Below are positions 22,504-29,592 of a stretch of 36,822 bases of DNA, piece by piece. The stretch is from Candidatus Doudnabacteria bacterium (GTDB lineage Bacteria > Patescibacteriota > Doudnabacteria > UBA920 > O2-02-FULL-48-8), in contig JAIFWV010000004.1 in the NCBI GenBank assembly GCA_019659055.1, positions 1 to 36,822 of the forward strand. Reading direction: 5' to 3'. The notes below the pieces were generated by a model. That model saw only the letters and a program-made list of their open reading frames with translations. It was not told the origin of the DNA and ran no database searches. Positions within the stretch are counted from its first letter, which is position 1, and every line of letters begins with the position of its first letter. Position numbers and translations under genes: made by a program.

Positions 22504-23781
22504 TTATTTGCCTAATCTTTTTTTGACTTCGTCGATAATGCGTTCCGAGGTGAATAATTCCTGCATTCCGGATTTGACATCGCGCAGAATGACCGTGCCT
22601 TCGCGCGCTTCTTTCTGGCCGATGATCAAGGCGATTGCGACTTTGTTTGATTCGGCAAGTTTGAGCTGGGTTTTGATACTGCCCGGACCTATGAATTCGG
22701 ACGCGACGATATTATTGTTCCATAAATCTGTGAACAATCTCAAGGTTTTCTTCGCCGCGAGTTCCCCGAGCGGCACCAAAAAGACGTCGGCTTTGTGCTT
22801 GCTGGCAAATTTGACGTTGGCCGACTCGAGTGCGGTCAAAACATTTTCTATGGTGCCCATAAATCCCAAAGCTTGGGCCGGCAATCCCCCGAGCGATTGG
22901 ATCAGGTCGTCGGCATGGCCGCCTTGACCCAAGGTCACTTCGGAATTTTCGAATTTGGCCCGGACTTCAAACACAGTTTTTCGGCTCCAGGGTTTGCCGA
23001 TGACTTTTTGATTGAGATTATAAACCAAATTCAGCTCATCGAGGCCTTCCAAGACGGCGATGAAGTGCCGGCGGCAGGCGTCGCAGAGATAATCGATGAT
23101 GACCGGGGCTTCAGCCGAGACGGTGGAACACGACAAATTATTGCAGGCCAAAATCTGCAGAGGATGCGTGTCGATCAGCTCGAGACAATTCTCACAGAGA
23201 TCGTATTTTTTTTCTTTGAAATAATTCCGTAAGACCTCTTCGTACCCCGGCTGGCATTCCAGACACCCGATGTTGTTGATCTCAAGCGATAAATTCGGTA
23301 AACCCATTTCAGTAAACAGCCGGAAGATAAGATTGATCAGCTGGGAGTCGGCAATGGGGTTAGTTTCGCCAAGCATCTGGAAACCGTATTCTGTGGATTG
23401 CCGCATCTGGCCGTCGGAGACGTAGGCCACCGGGGATGTGTAAAACCATTTGCTGACTTTCTCGCGCAGTGGAAACTGGTATTCCAAATACGCGCGCGCC
23501 AAACTAAACAGCGTCGTGGGTTTGAGCGCGCAAGTCAATCCCTTGGCATCGGTAAAGGCGGCGAGCTTGTCCTTGCTCCCCGCTTGCCAGAAGCGGAACA
23601 GGCGGGCGTCCTCGACGAGCGGTGTTTCGATTTTTGAGTAACCGAAGGTGTGGGCCAGGCTGTGCAGTTTCTCAACAAAAACTTCCCAGGACATAATCTG
23701 CTCAGGAAGCACATCAAAACTGCCCGGAAGGCGGGCGGGAGCTTTTTCGACTTGGGGGGTAATCTTTTTCGGTCGACCCAT
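22504..23781 (-). CDS. HisRS-like paralogue lacking catalytic motifs
   Basis: 425-residue member of the histidyl-tRNA synthetase superfamily with the bacterial HisRS architecture: class II core, a Cys-rich insertion (GCLECQPG, CENCLELIDTHPLQIL, CDACRRHF) and a C-terminal anticodon-binding-like domain (VFLVPLGE onward). The active site is eroded. The motif 2 arginine region reads PVAYVSDGQMRQS, the RGLDYYTG block is replaced near KVIGKPWSRKTVFEVR, GGRYD reads GGHADD, and motif 3 reads GFMGTIENV without its Arg. The intact HisRS is at 2168-3406. HisZ, the regulatory subunit of ATP-phosphoribosyltransferase, is a known degenerate relative, but no histidine biosynthesis gene is in the window. Function unknown. 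Confidence 0.75.
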   Translation of the reverse strand: MGRPKKITPQVEKAPARLPGSFDVLPEQIMSWEVFVEKLHSLAHTFGYSKIETPLVEDARLFRFWQAGSKDKLAAFTDAKGLTCALKPTTLFSLARAYLEYQFPLREKVSKWFYTSPVAYVSDGQMRQSTEYGFQMLGETNPIADSQLINLIFRLFTEMGLPNLSLEINNIGCLECQPGYEEVLRNYFKEKKYDLCENCLELIDTHPLQILACNNLSCSTVSAEAPVIIDYLCDACRRHFIAVLEGLDELNLVYNLNQKVIGKPWSRKTVFEVRAKFENSEVTLGQGGHADDLIQSLGGLPAQALGFMGTIENVLTALESANVKFASKHKADVFLVPLGELAAKKTLRLFTDLWNNNIVASEFIGPGSIKTQLKLAESNKVAIALIIGQKEAREGTVILRDVKSGMQELFTSERIIDEVKKRLGK

Positions 23782-23882
23782 GGAAGAAGTTTAAAAATAA
23801 AAAGGAAAAAGTCAAAAGTACAAGTAAAAATTCAGAATTTTTAGCTTTTGACCTGTATTTTTGACTTTTGATTTTTTTAGAT

Positions 23883-24515
23883 TTACTGAGCGTAGCCCGG
23901 CGTGTGGAAGAGCTTGAATTCAGACAAAGGCAGGGCTCGTATCAATACTTTGCCGACAATCTCGTTCGATGTCAATGGCCCCCAATCGCGCGAGTCGGAA
24001 GAGTATCGGCGATTGTCACCCATCATAAAGTATTCATCGGATTTCAAAGTCAGGATATTTTTTCCCCCGACAATCGTACTGTTATGAGGATAGCTCGAGG
24101 TTTGGTCAGGCAAATAGATTTCCGCAAGAATCATGCCCTTGGGGTGTTCGGAGTTGAAAATAGTCACATGGCCGCTGTCGATTTGGACTTTCTCTCCCGG
24201 CAGGCCAATGATCCGCTTGATGTAATATTCTTTTTGGTTCTGCGGCGGCCGCAGTACCAAGACATCGCCCCGTTTCGGCTCATGAAACCGATAAGACAAT
24301 TCATCGATTACCAGATACTGGCCGTTTTCGAAATTCGGCTTCATGGAATCCCCCGAGACAATAAACGGCTGAAACACGAAATAGCGGATCGGGACAATAA
24401 TTAAGAGTGCGATAATAATAACTTTAAGAAAATCCCAAATAAACAGCAGGCCCGACGCCAAACCGCCGGTTGAGACTTTGGAATCTGAAGAATTATTGGT
24501 TGGATTTTGTTCCAT
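23883..24515 (-). CDS. lepB: Signal peptidase I
   Basis: Membrane serine protease that removes signal peptides from exported proteins. The 210-residue protein has one N-terminal helix (about 26-48), the nucleophile Ser57 in SGDSMKP, the general base Lys100 in YYIKRIIGLPGE, and the MMGDNR/SDSRDWG box later. Single-anchor type. ATG 24515 is only 10 nt downstream of the CCA end of the tRNA-Val gene, so tRNA processing would leave lepB mRNA with an extremely short leader. Among its clients in this window would be the beta-helix protein. Confidence 0.95.
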   Translation of the reverse strand: MEQNPTNNSSDSKVSTGGLASGLLFIWDFLKVIIIALLIIVPIRYFVFQPFIVSGDSMKPNFENGQYLVIDELSYRFHEPKRGDVLVLRPPQNQKEYYIKRIIGLPGEKVQIDSGHVTIFNSEHPKGMILAEIYLPDQTSSYPHNSTIVGGKNILTLKSDEYFMMGDNRRYSSDSRDWGPLTSNEIVGKVLIRALPLSEFKLFHTPGYAQ

Positions 24516-24525
24516 AAGATTTTTT

Positions 24526-24602
24526 TGGTGGTCATTGCTGGACTCGAACCAGCGGCCTCGTCGATGTGAACGACGCGCTCTAACCAGCTGAGCTAAATGA
24601 CC
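24526..24602 (-). tRNA. tRNA-Val(CAC)
   Basis: 77-nt cloverleaf with encoded CCA. Acceptor GGTCATT pairs with AATGACC and the discriminator is A. D-arm AGCTCAGCTGGTTAGAGC; anticodon stem CGTCG/CGACG around TTCACAT with anticodon CAC; T-arm GCTGG-TTCGAGT-CCAGC. Reads GTG codons. Confidence 0.97.
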
Positions 24603-24625
24603 TTCAATTTACCGAAACTTCTTTA

Positions 24626-24654
24626 AGCTTACCAAAATTCCGAGCCCGAATCAA
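24626..24654 (-). promoter_or_regulatory. Promoter of tRNA-Val and lepB
   Basis: Minus strand TTGATT (24649-24654), 17 bp, TAAGCT (24626-24631), with TTTTGG before the -10. The spacer end and -10 are the same as at pyrF. Confidence 0.7.
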
Positions 24655-24704
24655 CCCCGTAATCCGGGAATATTTCGAGCCTGGCTCAAAGCTCTAAATT
24701 AAGA

Positions 24705-24710
24705 TATAAT
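24705..24710 (+). promoter_or_regulatory. -10 box of the LCP gene
   Basis: A perfect TATAAT 22 nt before ATG 24733. The -35 position 17 bp upstream reads TGGCTC and is weak. Confidence 0.6.
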
Positions 24711-24732
24711 AGTTGGGTAATTTTTGTACCAT

Positions 24733-26334
24733 ATGACAAATTTTGACGGCCTAAATTCAGAGAACAGACACATGGGATCGTACCAGCCCCGTGCACGCCG
24801 CAGCAAACTCAAAAAGTTTGCAATTTTTGTCATAGTTTTTCTTGTCCTCGGATCATTGGCGTGGGCTGGTGTGAGCGTTATCTCCAAAACCAGTAAAATC
24901 TTTACTAACAAGAAAAGTATTTTCACCCGCATCGGCGGCCTGTTTATTTCAAATGACAAACCACTTGCAGGCGAAGACAGCGGGACGGTAAACATCCTGC
25001 TTCTCGGCATCGGCGGTGAAGGCCATGACGGCGCTTACCTGACCGACACCATGATTGTAGCGTCGCTCAAACTTGAAACTGACGAAGTCGTTCTGACTTC
25101 CATCCCCCGCGACTGGCTCGTCACGATTCCCAATCACGGATTAAATAAAATCAATGCTGTGTATGCTTACGGCTTGCAGGATAACCCTAAAGACCCTGAC
25201 GCACCGGGCAGAGCCGCCATCGCTGCCGCCGAAAAAGTCACCGGTTTCACCATTCCCTATTACGCCATTGTCGACTTCAAAGGATTTGTCCAAGCTGTCG
25301 ATCACGTCGGCGGTGTCGACGTCACGGTAGACCGTACTTTTAGCGATGCCACCTTCCCCAACGACTTTCCTTATGACACCAAGGGCTACCTCTCGCCGGT
25401 AACCTTTACTAAAGGCCCCGCTCATCTCAATGGCCGGGAAGCGCTCATCTTTGCCCGCTCGCGCCATTCCAGCAATTTTGAAGAAGCTTCCGATTTTGCC
25501 CGTTCCGAGCGCCAGAAGAAAATCCTCGTCTCACTCAAGGATAAACTTTTGAATTTAAATATAGGCAACCTCAGTACGCTCAATAATCTGCTGTCAGATT
25601 TTTCAGATAACTTCCGAACCAACTTGGAAGCCTACGAACTCCTGAGGCTGAGCAAGATTGCCAAGGACATCTCCGGCGAAAATGTTTACTCTCTGGCGCT
25701 TGAACCCCAAGGCACGCTCATCTGCGACACGACTATAGACCAGCTTACGGGCAAACCCTACATCCGCCCGGCCACACCCGAACCCTCGCCGACACCTAGC
25801 CCAACACCGACTAGCAGCACCTCTACTAGCACGGGCACGAAATCCTCAACCTCGACTACTACCGGGACCAAAACCCAAACTCCGTCCACGACCACGACCC
25901 CCAAAACCACTTCCCCCACTCCGGCCCCCACCCCCAATCCAACTAGTTCGCCCACCAATGGACAAATCCCGATGTATATCGTCGAACCCTGCGCCGGCAA
26001 AACTCTGGCCGACATCAACCACTATCTTTTGAACTATTGGGAGACTGCCCGCCTCAAGAAAGAAGGTGCAACTATCGAGATCCAAAACTCCACCGGCAAA
26101 ACTGCAGCCACCGCGTCGTGGAGACACTTGTCTGATCTGGGATTAGACGTAACCTTTGTGTCTTTCCCAGGCAAACTGCCCTTTGAACGCACTATTATTT
26201 ACGACAATAGCAAAGGAGCCAAACCGAAAACGCTCCAATACCTCAAGGATAATTTCGACCTCACACAAGCTGACGTGCAATTTACAAATTCTAAAGCCGA
26301 TTTCGTCATCGTCATAGGAAACGACGCTTTGTGA
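24733..26334 (+). CDS. LytR-CpsA-Psr family glycopolymer ligase with C-terminal LytR_C domain
   Basis: Membrane-anchored phosphotransferase family that attaches glycopolymers to the cell wall. The 533-residue protein has a basic cytoplasmic N-terminus, one helix (about 32-55) and an LCP domain with NILLLGIGG, LTDTMIVASL, SIPRDWLV, the FKGFVQAVDHVGGVDV strand and LNGREALIFARSRH with its Arg residues. A low-complexity Thr/Ser/Pro linker (about 345-410) leads to a LytR_C-like domain (about 415-533, IEIQNSTGK, ADFVIVIGND). ATG 24733 is chosen because transcription should start near 24717; no SD is seen. Co-oriented with der and pth. Confidence 0.9.
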   Translation: MTNFDGLNSENRHMGSYQPRARRSKLKKFAIFVIVFLVLGSLAWAGVSVISKTSKIFTNKKSIFTRIGGLFISNDKPLAGEDSGTVNILLLGIGGEGHDGAYLTDTMIVASLKLETDEVVLTSIPRDWLVTIPNHGLNKINAVYAYGLQDNPKDPDAPGRAAIAAAEKVTGFTIPYYAIVDFKGFVQAVDHVGGVDVTVDRTFSDATFPNDFPYDTKGYLSPVTFTKGPAHLNGREALIFARSRHSSNFEEASDFARSERQKKILVSLKDKLLNLNIGNLSTLNNLLSDFSDNFRTNLEAYELLRLSKIAKDISGENVYSLALEPQGTLICDTTIDQLTGKPYIRPATPEPSPTPSPTPTSSTSTSTGTKSSTSTTTGTKTQTPSTTTTPKTTSPTPAPTPNPTSSPTNGQIPMYIVEPCAGKTLADINHYLLNYWETARLKKEGATIEIQNSTGKTAATASWRHLSDLGLDVTFVSFPGKLPFERTIIYDNSKGAKPKTLQYLKDNFDLTQADVQFTNSKADFVIVIGNDAL

Positions 26335-26392
26335 TTTAAGTATTTATTACTCAATCATAATTCTTAATTCGTAATTCCTAATTCATACTTTC

Positions 26393-27709
26393 ATGAGAAT
26401 TCCACTAGTCGCCATCATCGGCCTGCCCAACTCGGGCAAATCCACTCTTTATAACAAAATCCTGCACCGCTATACAGCGCTGGTGCATGACTTGGCGGGC
26501 ACGACCCGCGACCGCGCCTACGGTCTGACCGAATGGAACGGCTTGTCTTTTTATCTCATCGACACCGCCGGCATTGTCCACCGGGCCGACTCGGAACTGG
26601 AAAAAAATATCCAAAAGCAGACCGCGATTGCCGCAGAAGAATCCGACGTCATCGTTTTGGTTGTCGATGGCAAAACCCCGGTCTCAGACAAAGATTTCCA
26701 AGTCGCCCAACAGCTGACCCGGCTCAAGAAGCCGATTATTTTAGCTGTGAATAAAATCGACGCCCGCAATCCCAAAACCGAAGAACAAATTGCCTCCTAC
26801 CAGAAGCTTGGTCTCGACCTGCAAGCAACCTCAGCCGTCAACGGTGCCGGGGTTGGCGACCTTCTGGATATGATTACGACCAGCCTTGAGACATTTAAAG
26901 CCGAACGAATCGAGGATCCCGACCGCATCAAGATCGCTTTTTTGGGCAAACCAAACGTCGGGAAATCGTCGCTGATCAATGCTCTCATCAAACAAGAGCG
27001 CTTGCTGGTGCACGACAAGGCCGGGACCACCCGCTCCACTGTGGAAATCCCATTTGAATCCAATGAGCATAAATTTATGCTTCTCGATACAGCCGGGATC
27101 AAGCGCAAATGGAAACAAGATTCCGATGTCGAAGCCGCTGCTGCATTCCAGTCGATTAAAACTCTCTCACACACCGACGTCGCCTTATTTGTGGTCGACG
27201 GCTCACAGGAAATCACAGTCCAGGACCAAGTCGTGGCCTCGGATATTTTGGATCAGCACAAACCAGTCGTCCTGCTCATGAACAAAACCGATCTCCTCAA
27301 CGAAGAGCAGCGCGACCAGCTCCTCACCGAGCTTCCTAACTACCTGCCCATGCTGTGGTTTGCCCCTGTGCTCTTTACTTCCGCCCCCACTGGGCAAGGT
27401 TTGGATTTGCTGTTAAAATTTGCTTACGAAGTGCACACTTTGGCCGACCGCGAGGTCGAACCCGAGGTTTTGGATCAGTTTTTAGACAAGATCATTGCCG
27501 AAAATATGCCGGGGAAGGTCGAAGACGAACGGGCGCCGAAAATTTACAACATCAAACAAACCGGCACGCGGCCGCCGGTGTTCCGAATCACTGTGAACTT
27601 TCCGTCCTCCCTCGCCGAATCCTGGAAGCGATGGTTCGAAAAACAGTTCCGCTTAAGGTTTGGTTTCGAAGGCACACCAATAATTATTAAATACATAAGA
27701 AAACAGTAA
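26393..27709 (+). CDS. der: Ribosome biogenesis GTPase Der (EngA)
   Basis: Double GTPase needed for 50S ribosome assembly. The 438-residue protein has a first G domain with GLPNSGKST, DTAG and NKID, a second with GKPNVGKSS, DTAGIKRK and NKTD, and a C-terminal KH-like domain (about 350-438). Length and order are standard. The 58-bp spacer before it holds four loose direct copies of TAATTC and no recognisable promoter. The stop codon TAA overlaps the pth start (TAATG). Confidence 0.96.
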   Translation: MRIPLVAIIGLPNSGKSTLYNKILHRYTALVHDLAGTTRDRAYGLTEWNGLSFYLIDTAGIVHRADSELEKNIQKQTAIAAEESDVIVLVVDGKTPVSDKDFQVAQQLTRLKKPIILAVNKIDARNPKTEEQIASYQKLGLDLQATSAVNGAGVGDLLDMITTSLETFKAERIEDPDRIKIAFLGKPNVGKSSLINALIKQERLLVHDKAGTTRSTVEIPFESNEHKFMLLDTAGIKRKWKQDSDVEAAAAFQSIKTLSHTDVALFVVDGSQEITVQDQVVASDILDQHKPVVLLMNKTDLLNEEQRDQLLTELPNYLPMLWFAPVLFTSAPTGQGLDLLLKFAYEVHTLADREVEPEVLDQFLDKIIAENMPGKVEDERAPKIYNIKQTGTRPPVFRITVNFPSSLAESWKRWFEKQFRLRFGFEGTPIIIKYIRKQ

Positions 27710-28251
27710 TGTACCTTATAGTTGGCCTGGGGAATCCGGGCGCAAAATACGAACAAACTCGTCACAACCTGGGATTTATGGTCCTGGATCTTTTGGCAGG
27801 AGCCGATGCGCCTTGGGAATTGAAGTATGATTCGCAATTTTTAAAACTAAATGACGTTATCTTGGCCAAACCTCAGACGTTCATGAATAATTCAGGCAAG
27901 GCGGTGGCGCAAATCCTCAAATTTTATCCGGATGCCGAGCTAGTCGTCGTCCACGACGAGCTGGATATCGAACTGGGCACAATCCGCATCCAAAAAAATG
28001 TTTCTGCGGCCGGGCACAACGGAGTCCAGTCTATCATCGATGAAATCGGTACCCAAGATTTCATCCGCATAAGGCTTGGGACCAACGATCCCCCTCTGCG
28101 GGGACAAGTGCCAGGCGAAGATTATGTCTTGCAAAATTTCCAAGCCGAAGAACAAACGCTGGTAAAAGAAGTACTCGAAAAATCAATCAAAGCCCTCGAG
28201 ACTATTCAGACCGAAGGATTCGAAATCGCCCAATCCAAGTTTAATGGGTAA
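27709..28251 (+). CDS. pth: Peptidyl-tRNA hydrolase
   Basis: Recycles tRNA from peptidyl-tRNA dropped by ribosomes. The 180-residue protein has GLGNPGAKYEQTRHN with the catalytic His of TRHN and Asn of GNPG, KPQTFMNNSG, VVHDELD with the catalytic Asp, and AGHNGVQSI. It overlaps the last base of der, indicating coupled translation. Followed by its own terminator at 28271-28311. Confidence 0.95.
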   Translation: MYLIVGLGNPGAKYEQTRHNLGFMVLDLLAGADAPWELKYDSQFLKLNDVILAKPQTFMNNSGKAVAQILKFYPDAELVVVHDELDIELGTIRIQKNVSAAGHNGVQSIIDEIGTQDFIRIRLGTNDPPLRGQVPGEDYVLQNFQAEEQTLVKEVLEKSIKALETIQTEGFEIAQSKFNG

Positions 28252-28270
28252 TATTCAGACATAGAAAAAA

Positions 28271-28311
28271 GACCTGGCCAATTACGATCGCGTAAAATGG
28301 GCAGGTCTTTT
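28271..28311 (+). terminator. Terminator of der-pth
   Basis: GACCTG...CAGGTC stem with a partially paired inner region, preceded by AAAAAA and followed by TTTTAT, so it can work on both strands. Confidence 0.75.
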
Positions 28312-28347
28312 ATATAAGCTTGTAAACTTGAAGCTAAATCAATGATG

Positions 28348-28412
28348 TGCTCCGGGCTGGGTCCGGAGCAAGATTAGTGTCCGTTCCGCTTAGGTTGCGG
28401 GACTACTGACAC
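28348..28412 (+). other. Structured intergenic stretch of unknown role
   Basis: Two hairpins in the 194-bp space between pth and the small-ORF operon: TGCTCCGG/CCGGAGCA (28348-28371), and a nested element with GTGTC/GACAC outside and GTTCCGC/GCGGGAC inside (28377-28412). In the second, the inner stem pairs fully only on the plus strand (T-G wobble). No T-tract follows either. Confidence 0.35.
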
Positions 28413-28445
28413 ATTTGGTGGGATCTTGAAGTGGGCGGACGTTCG

Positions 28446-28691
28446 TTAGTGTTCCCGTAACCTCATGCCTTCAGCGCGCAGCCACTCCATGAGCGCCTTG
28501 CGCTGCTTGGGCTCGAGATCCAAGGGATGCTCGAGGACCTCGCGAACCAACAGTCGCGACTGCTGATTGGGGGCCACGTTGGCGAGGACAAATACCGGCG
28601 ATTGTCCGGCGATCTCTGTCACCGGCTCACCGAATTCCTCGATCTGGAACCCCTTGAGGCTGAGACTCTCGCGTCTTGATACTGGGATCAT
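28446..28691 (-). CDS. Unrecognised 81-residue soluble protein
   Basis: No family recognised. The N-terminal part is strand-like with polar residues (SLSLKGFQIEEFGE), the middle is hydrophobic (SPVFVLANVAPNQQ), and the C-terminal half is helical and charged (EPKQRKALMEWLRAEG). ATG 28691 is preceded by CGGAG at 7-8 nt. It is the last of three small same-strand genes (29243 to 28446) that follow a riboswitch-like leader; a gap of 79 bp with a small hairpin separates it from the second gene. Probably cytoplasmic. Confidence 0.55.
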   Translation of the reverse strand: MIPVSRRESLSLKGFQIEEFGEPVTEIAGQSPVFVLANVAPNQQSRLLVREVLEHPLDLEPKQRKALMEWLRAEGMRLREH

Positions 28692-28770
28692 AATCCAACT
28701 CCGACAAACGAGATTGTTACCCCTACCGGAAGTGTTTCTCCGGTAACTCTCGAAACAGTCCTCCTTCCCA

Positions 28771-29010
28771 CTAGTTACGGAACAGGTTGTCCCATTCCTT
28801 TTTCACCGCGTCCGCGGTATTCACACTCGTGCTCGATGAGCTCGGTGTGGTCTGTTTTTTCGGTTGCACCGGAGGCGGGGCTGGGGCGGGTTTCAGCAAG
28901 CGAGGAGCCTGCTGGGAAGGATTTCCGGGAGGCACCAGACTGCTTTTGCGCAGTTCTGATGATTCTCTCCGCAGAAACGAACCCACCGCACGTGTAGACG
29001 CTTTTGCCAT
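28771..29010 (-). CDS. Small Pro/Ser-rich protein, 79 residues
   Basis: No recognised domain. The N-terminus is basic (MAKASTRAVGSFLRR), the centre is Pro-rich and probably disordered (KPAPAPPPVQPKK, then a run of Ser/Thr), and the end is acidic/aromatic (KKEWDNLFRN). ATG 29010 follows GGGAGA at about 8 nt. A second frame overlapping almost the whole region (start 29014) is also open, but its start is less well placed. Second gene of a three-gene set, 20 bp after the 29031-29243 gene. Confidence 0.5.
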   Translation of the reverse strand: MAKASTRAVGSFLRRESSELRKSSLVPPGNPSQQAPRLLKPAPAPPPVQPKKQTTPSSSSTSVNTADAVKKEWDNLFRN

Positions 29011-29030
29011 TCACTCACTCTCCCTCTGGT

Positions 29031-29243
29031 TTAGTCGTAGTCGATCTGCTTCAGGGCTTGCGTGATCGTCCGCCGAGGCCGCGTCACGAACCGATATTTC
29101 ACCTCGGTGATGACTGCCGCCAGCACGAACGCGACATTGAGCACCCAGAATGGAACTGTGCTCTGGGTGAGCAATGACGTGACCATCAAGCAGATGATGT
29201 ACGCCAACACGAACTTCGCGACAACGCTGTACGGTACCGGCAT
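29031..29243 (-). CDS. Small two-helix membrane protein, 70 residues
   Basis: Two hydrophobic helices (about 6-24 and 30-48) followed by a basic segment (KYRFVTRPRR) and an acidic end (QIDYD), the profile of a small integral membrane protein. No family is recognised. ATG 29243 lies 6 nt after AAGGAG; the alternative ATG at 29249 overlaps the SD. It is the first gene after a strong promoter, a folded RNA domain and a terminator-like helix, so its expression is likely controlled by transcription read-through. Confidence 0.6.
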   Translation of the reverse strand: MPVPYSVVAKFVLAYIICLMVTSLLTQSTVPFWVLNVAFVLAAVITEVKYRFVTRPRRTITQALKQIDYD

Positions 29244-29282
29244 GGCCATCTCCTTAGTTTACGAATCCTCCGATTCTGTAAG

Positions 29283-29343
29283 AAAAAAATCGCACCAGCT
29301 ACTTACTTATAATACTACTACAAATAAATAACTAATGCGATTT
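29283..29343 (-). terminator. Long G-U-rich terminator helix upstream of the small-ORF operon
   Basis: On the minus-strand RNA the 5' arm (29343 downward, AAATCGCATTAGTT...) pairs along about 26 bp with the 3' arm (...AAGTAGCTGGTGCGATTT), using several G-U pairs and a 5-nt loop, followed by TTTTTTT. On the plus strand the G-U pairs become A-C mismatches, so the minus RNA is the one under selection. It ends about 30 nt before the SD of the 29243 gene. Confidence 0.75.
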
Positions 29344-29353
29344 ACTGTGCTTA

Positions 29354-29465
29354 ACCCTACCTACGAGCGCAGGACATGTACGGAAAACCGCACCGGCCCT
29401 GACTTGTGGCTACTTACAAACAATAGGAGGGATGCTGCTTGCGTTCGCCGCTGCGTAAGTAGGGT
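29354..29465 (-). ncRNA. Folded leader RNA domain, riboswitch-like, of unknown class
   Basis: The ends pair on the minus strand: ACCCTACTTACG with CGTAGGTAGGGT (12 bp including one G-U), continued after a bulge by AGCG/CGCT. The about 80-nt interior holds a GCGAACGC hairpin and G/C-rich segments. It lies between the predicted start of transcription (about 29517) and the terminator helix. It contains GTAAGTAGC, which also occurs in the terminator 3' arm, so it could pair with the terminator 5' arm as an antiterminator. I match it to no known RNA class; RNase P, tmRNA and SRP signatures are absent. Confidence 0.55.
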
Positions 29466-29523
29466 AAAAAACAGTATTTCACTAAAATGTACGACTCGAG
29501 AAGGTTTATTATTCCAACATCTA

Positions 29524-29552
29524 ATTTTAGCAAATTTTTGCGAGTTTGTCAA
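29524..29552 (-). promoter_or_regulatory. Strong promoter of the leader RNA and small-ORF operon
   Basis: Minus strand TTGACA (29547-29552), 17 bp, TAAAAT (29524-29529): perfect -35 and near-perfect -10. It overlaps the divergent dprA promoter, so the two probably compete or are co-regulated. Confidence 0.8.
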
Positions 29553-29566
29553 TACTACTGTAAAAT
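29538..29566 (+). promoter_or_regulatory. dprA promoter, overlapping the divergent one
   Basis: TTGCGA (29538-29543), 17 bp, TAAAAT (29561-29566). The -35 of each promoter lies in the spacer of the other. Transcription from about 29573 gives a leader of about 160 nt before dprA. Confidence 0.65.
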
Positions 29567-29592
29567 ACCCTTGAAATACCCCTTTATTTATG

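Noticed and set aside
23782-23882. Regulatory repeats before the HisRS-like gene
   Set aside because: A/T-rich direct copies of CTTTTGAC and an AAAAATTC/GAATTTTT stem are seen, but they are too simple in composition to call an operator or terminator.
25790-25960. Tandem repeat array or CRISPR
   Set aside because: Irregular Thr/Ser/Pro codon runs in a coding linker. No regular repeat-spacer spacing is seen anywhere in the window.
25758-26127. Minus-strand Gly/Val-rich frames opposite the LCP linker
   Set aside because: Produced by the Thr/Ser/Pro codon repeats of the LCP protein linker on the other strand.
28775-29014. Alternative frame of the 28771-29010 gene
   Set aside because: Equal length, but the start is misplaced relative to the SD and the composition (Cys/Glu/His mix) is less protein-like.
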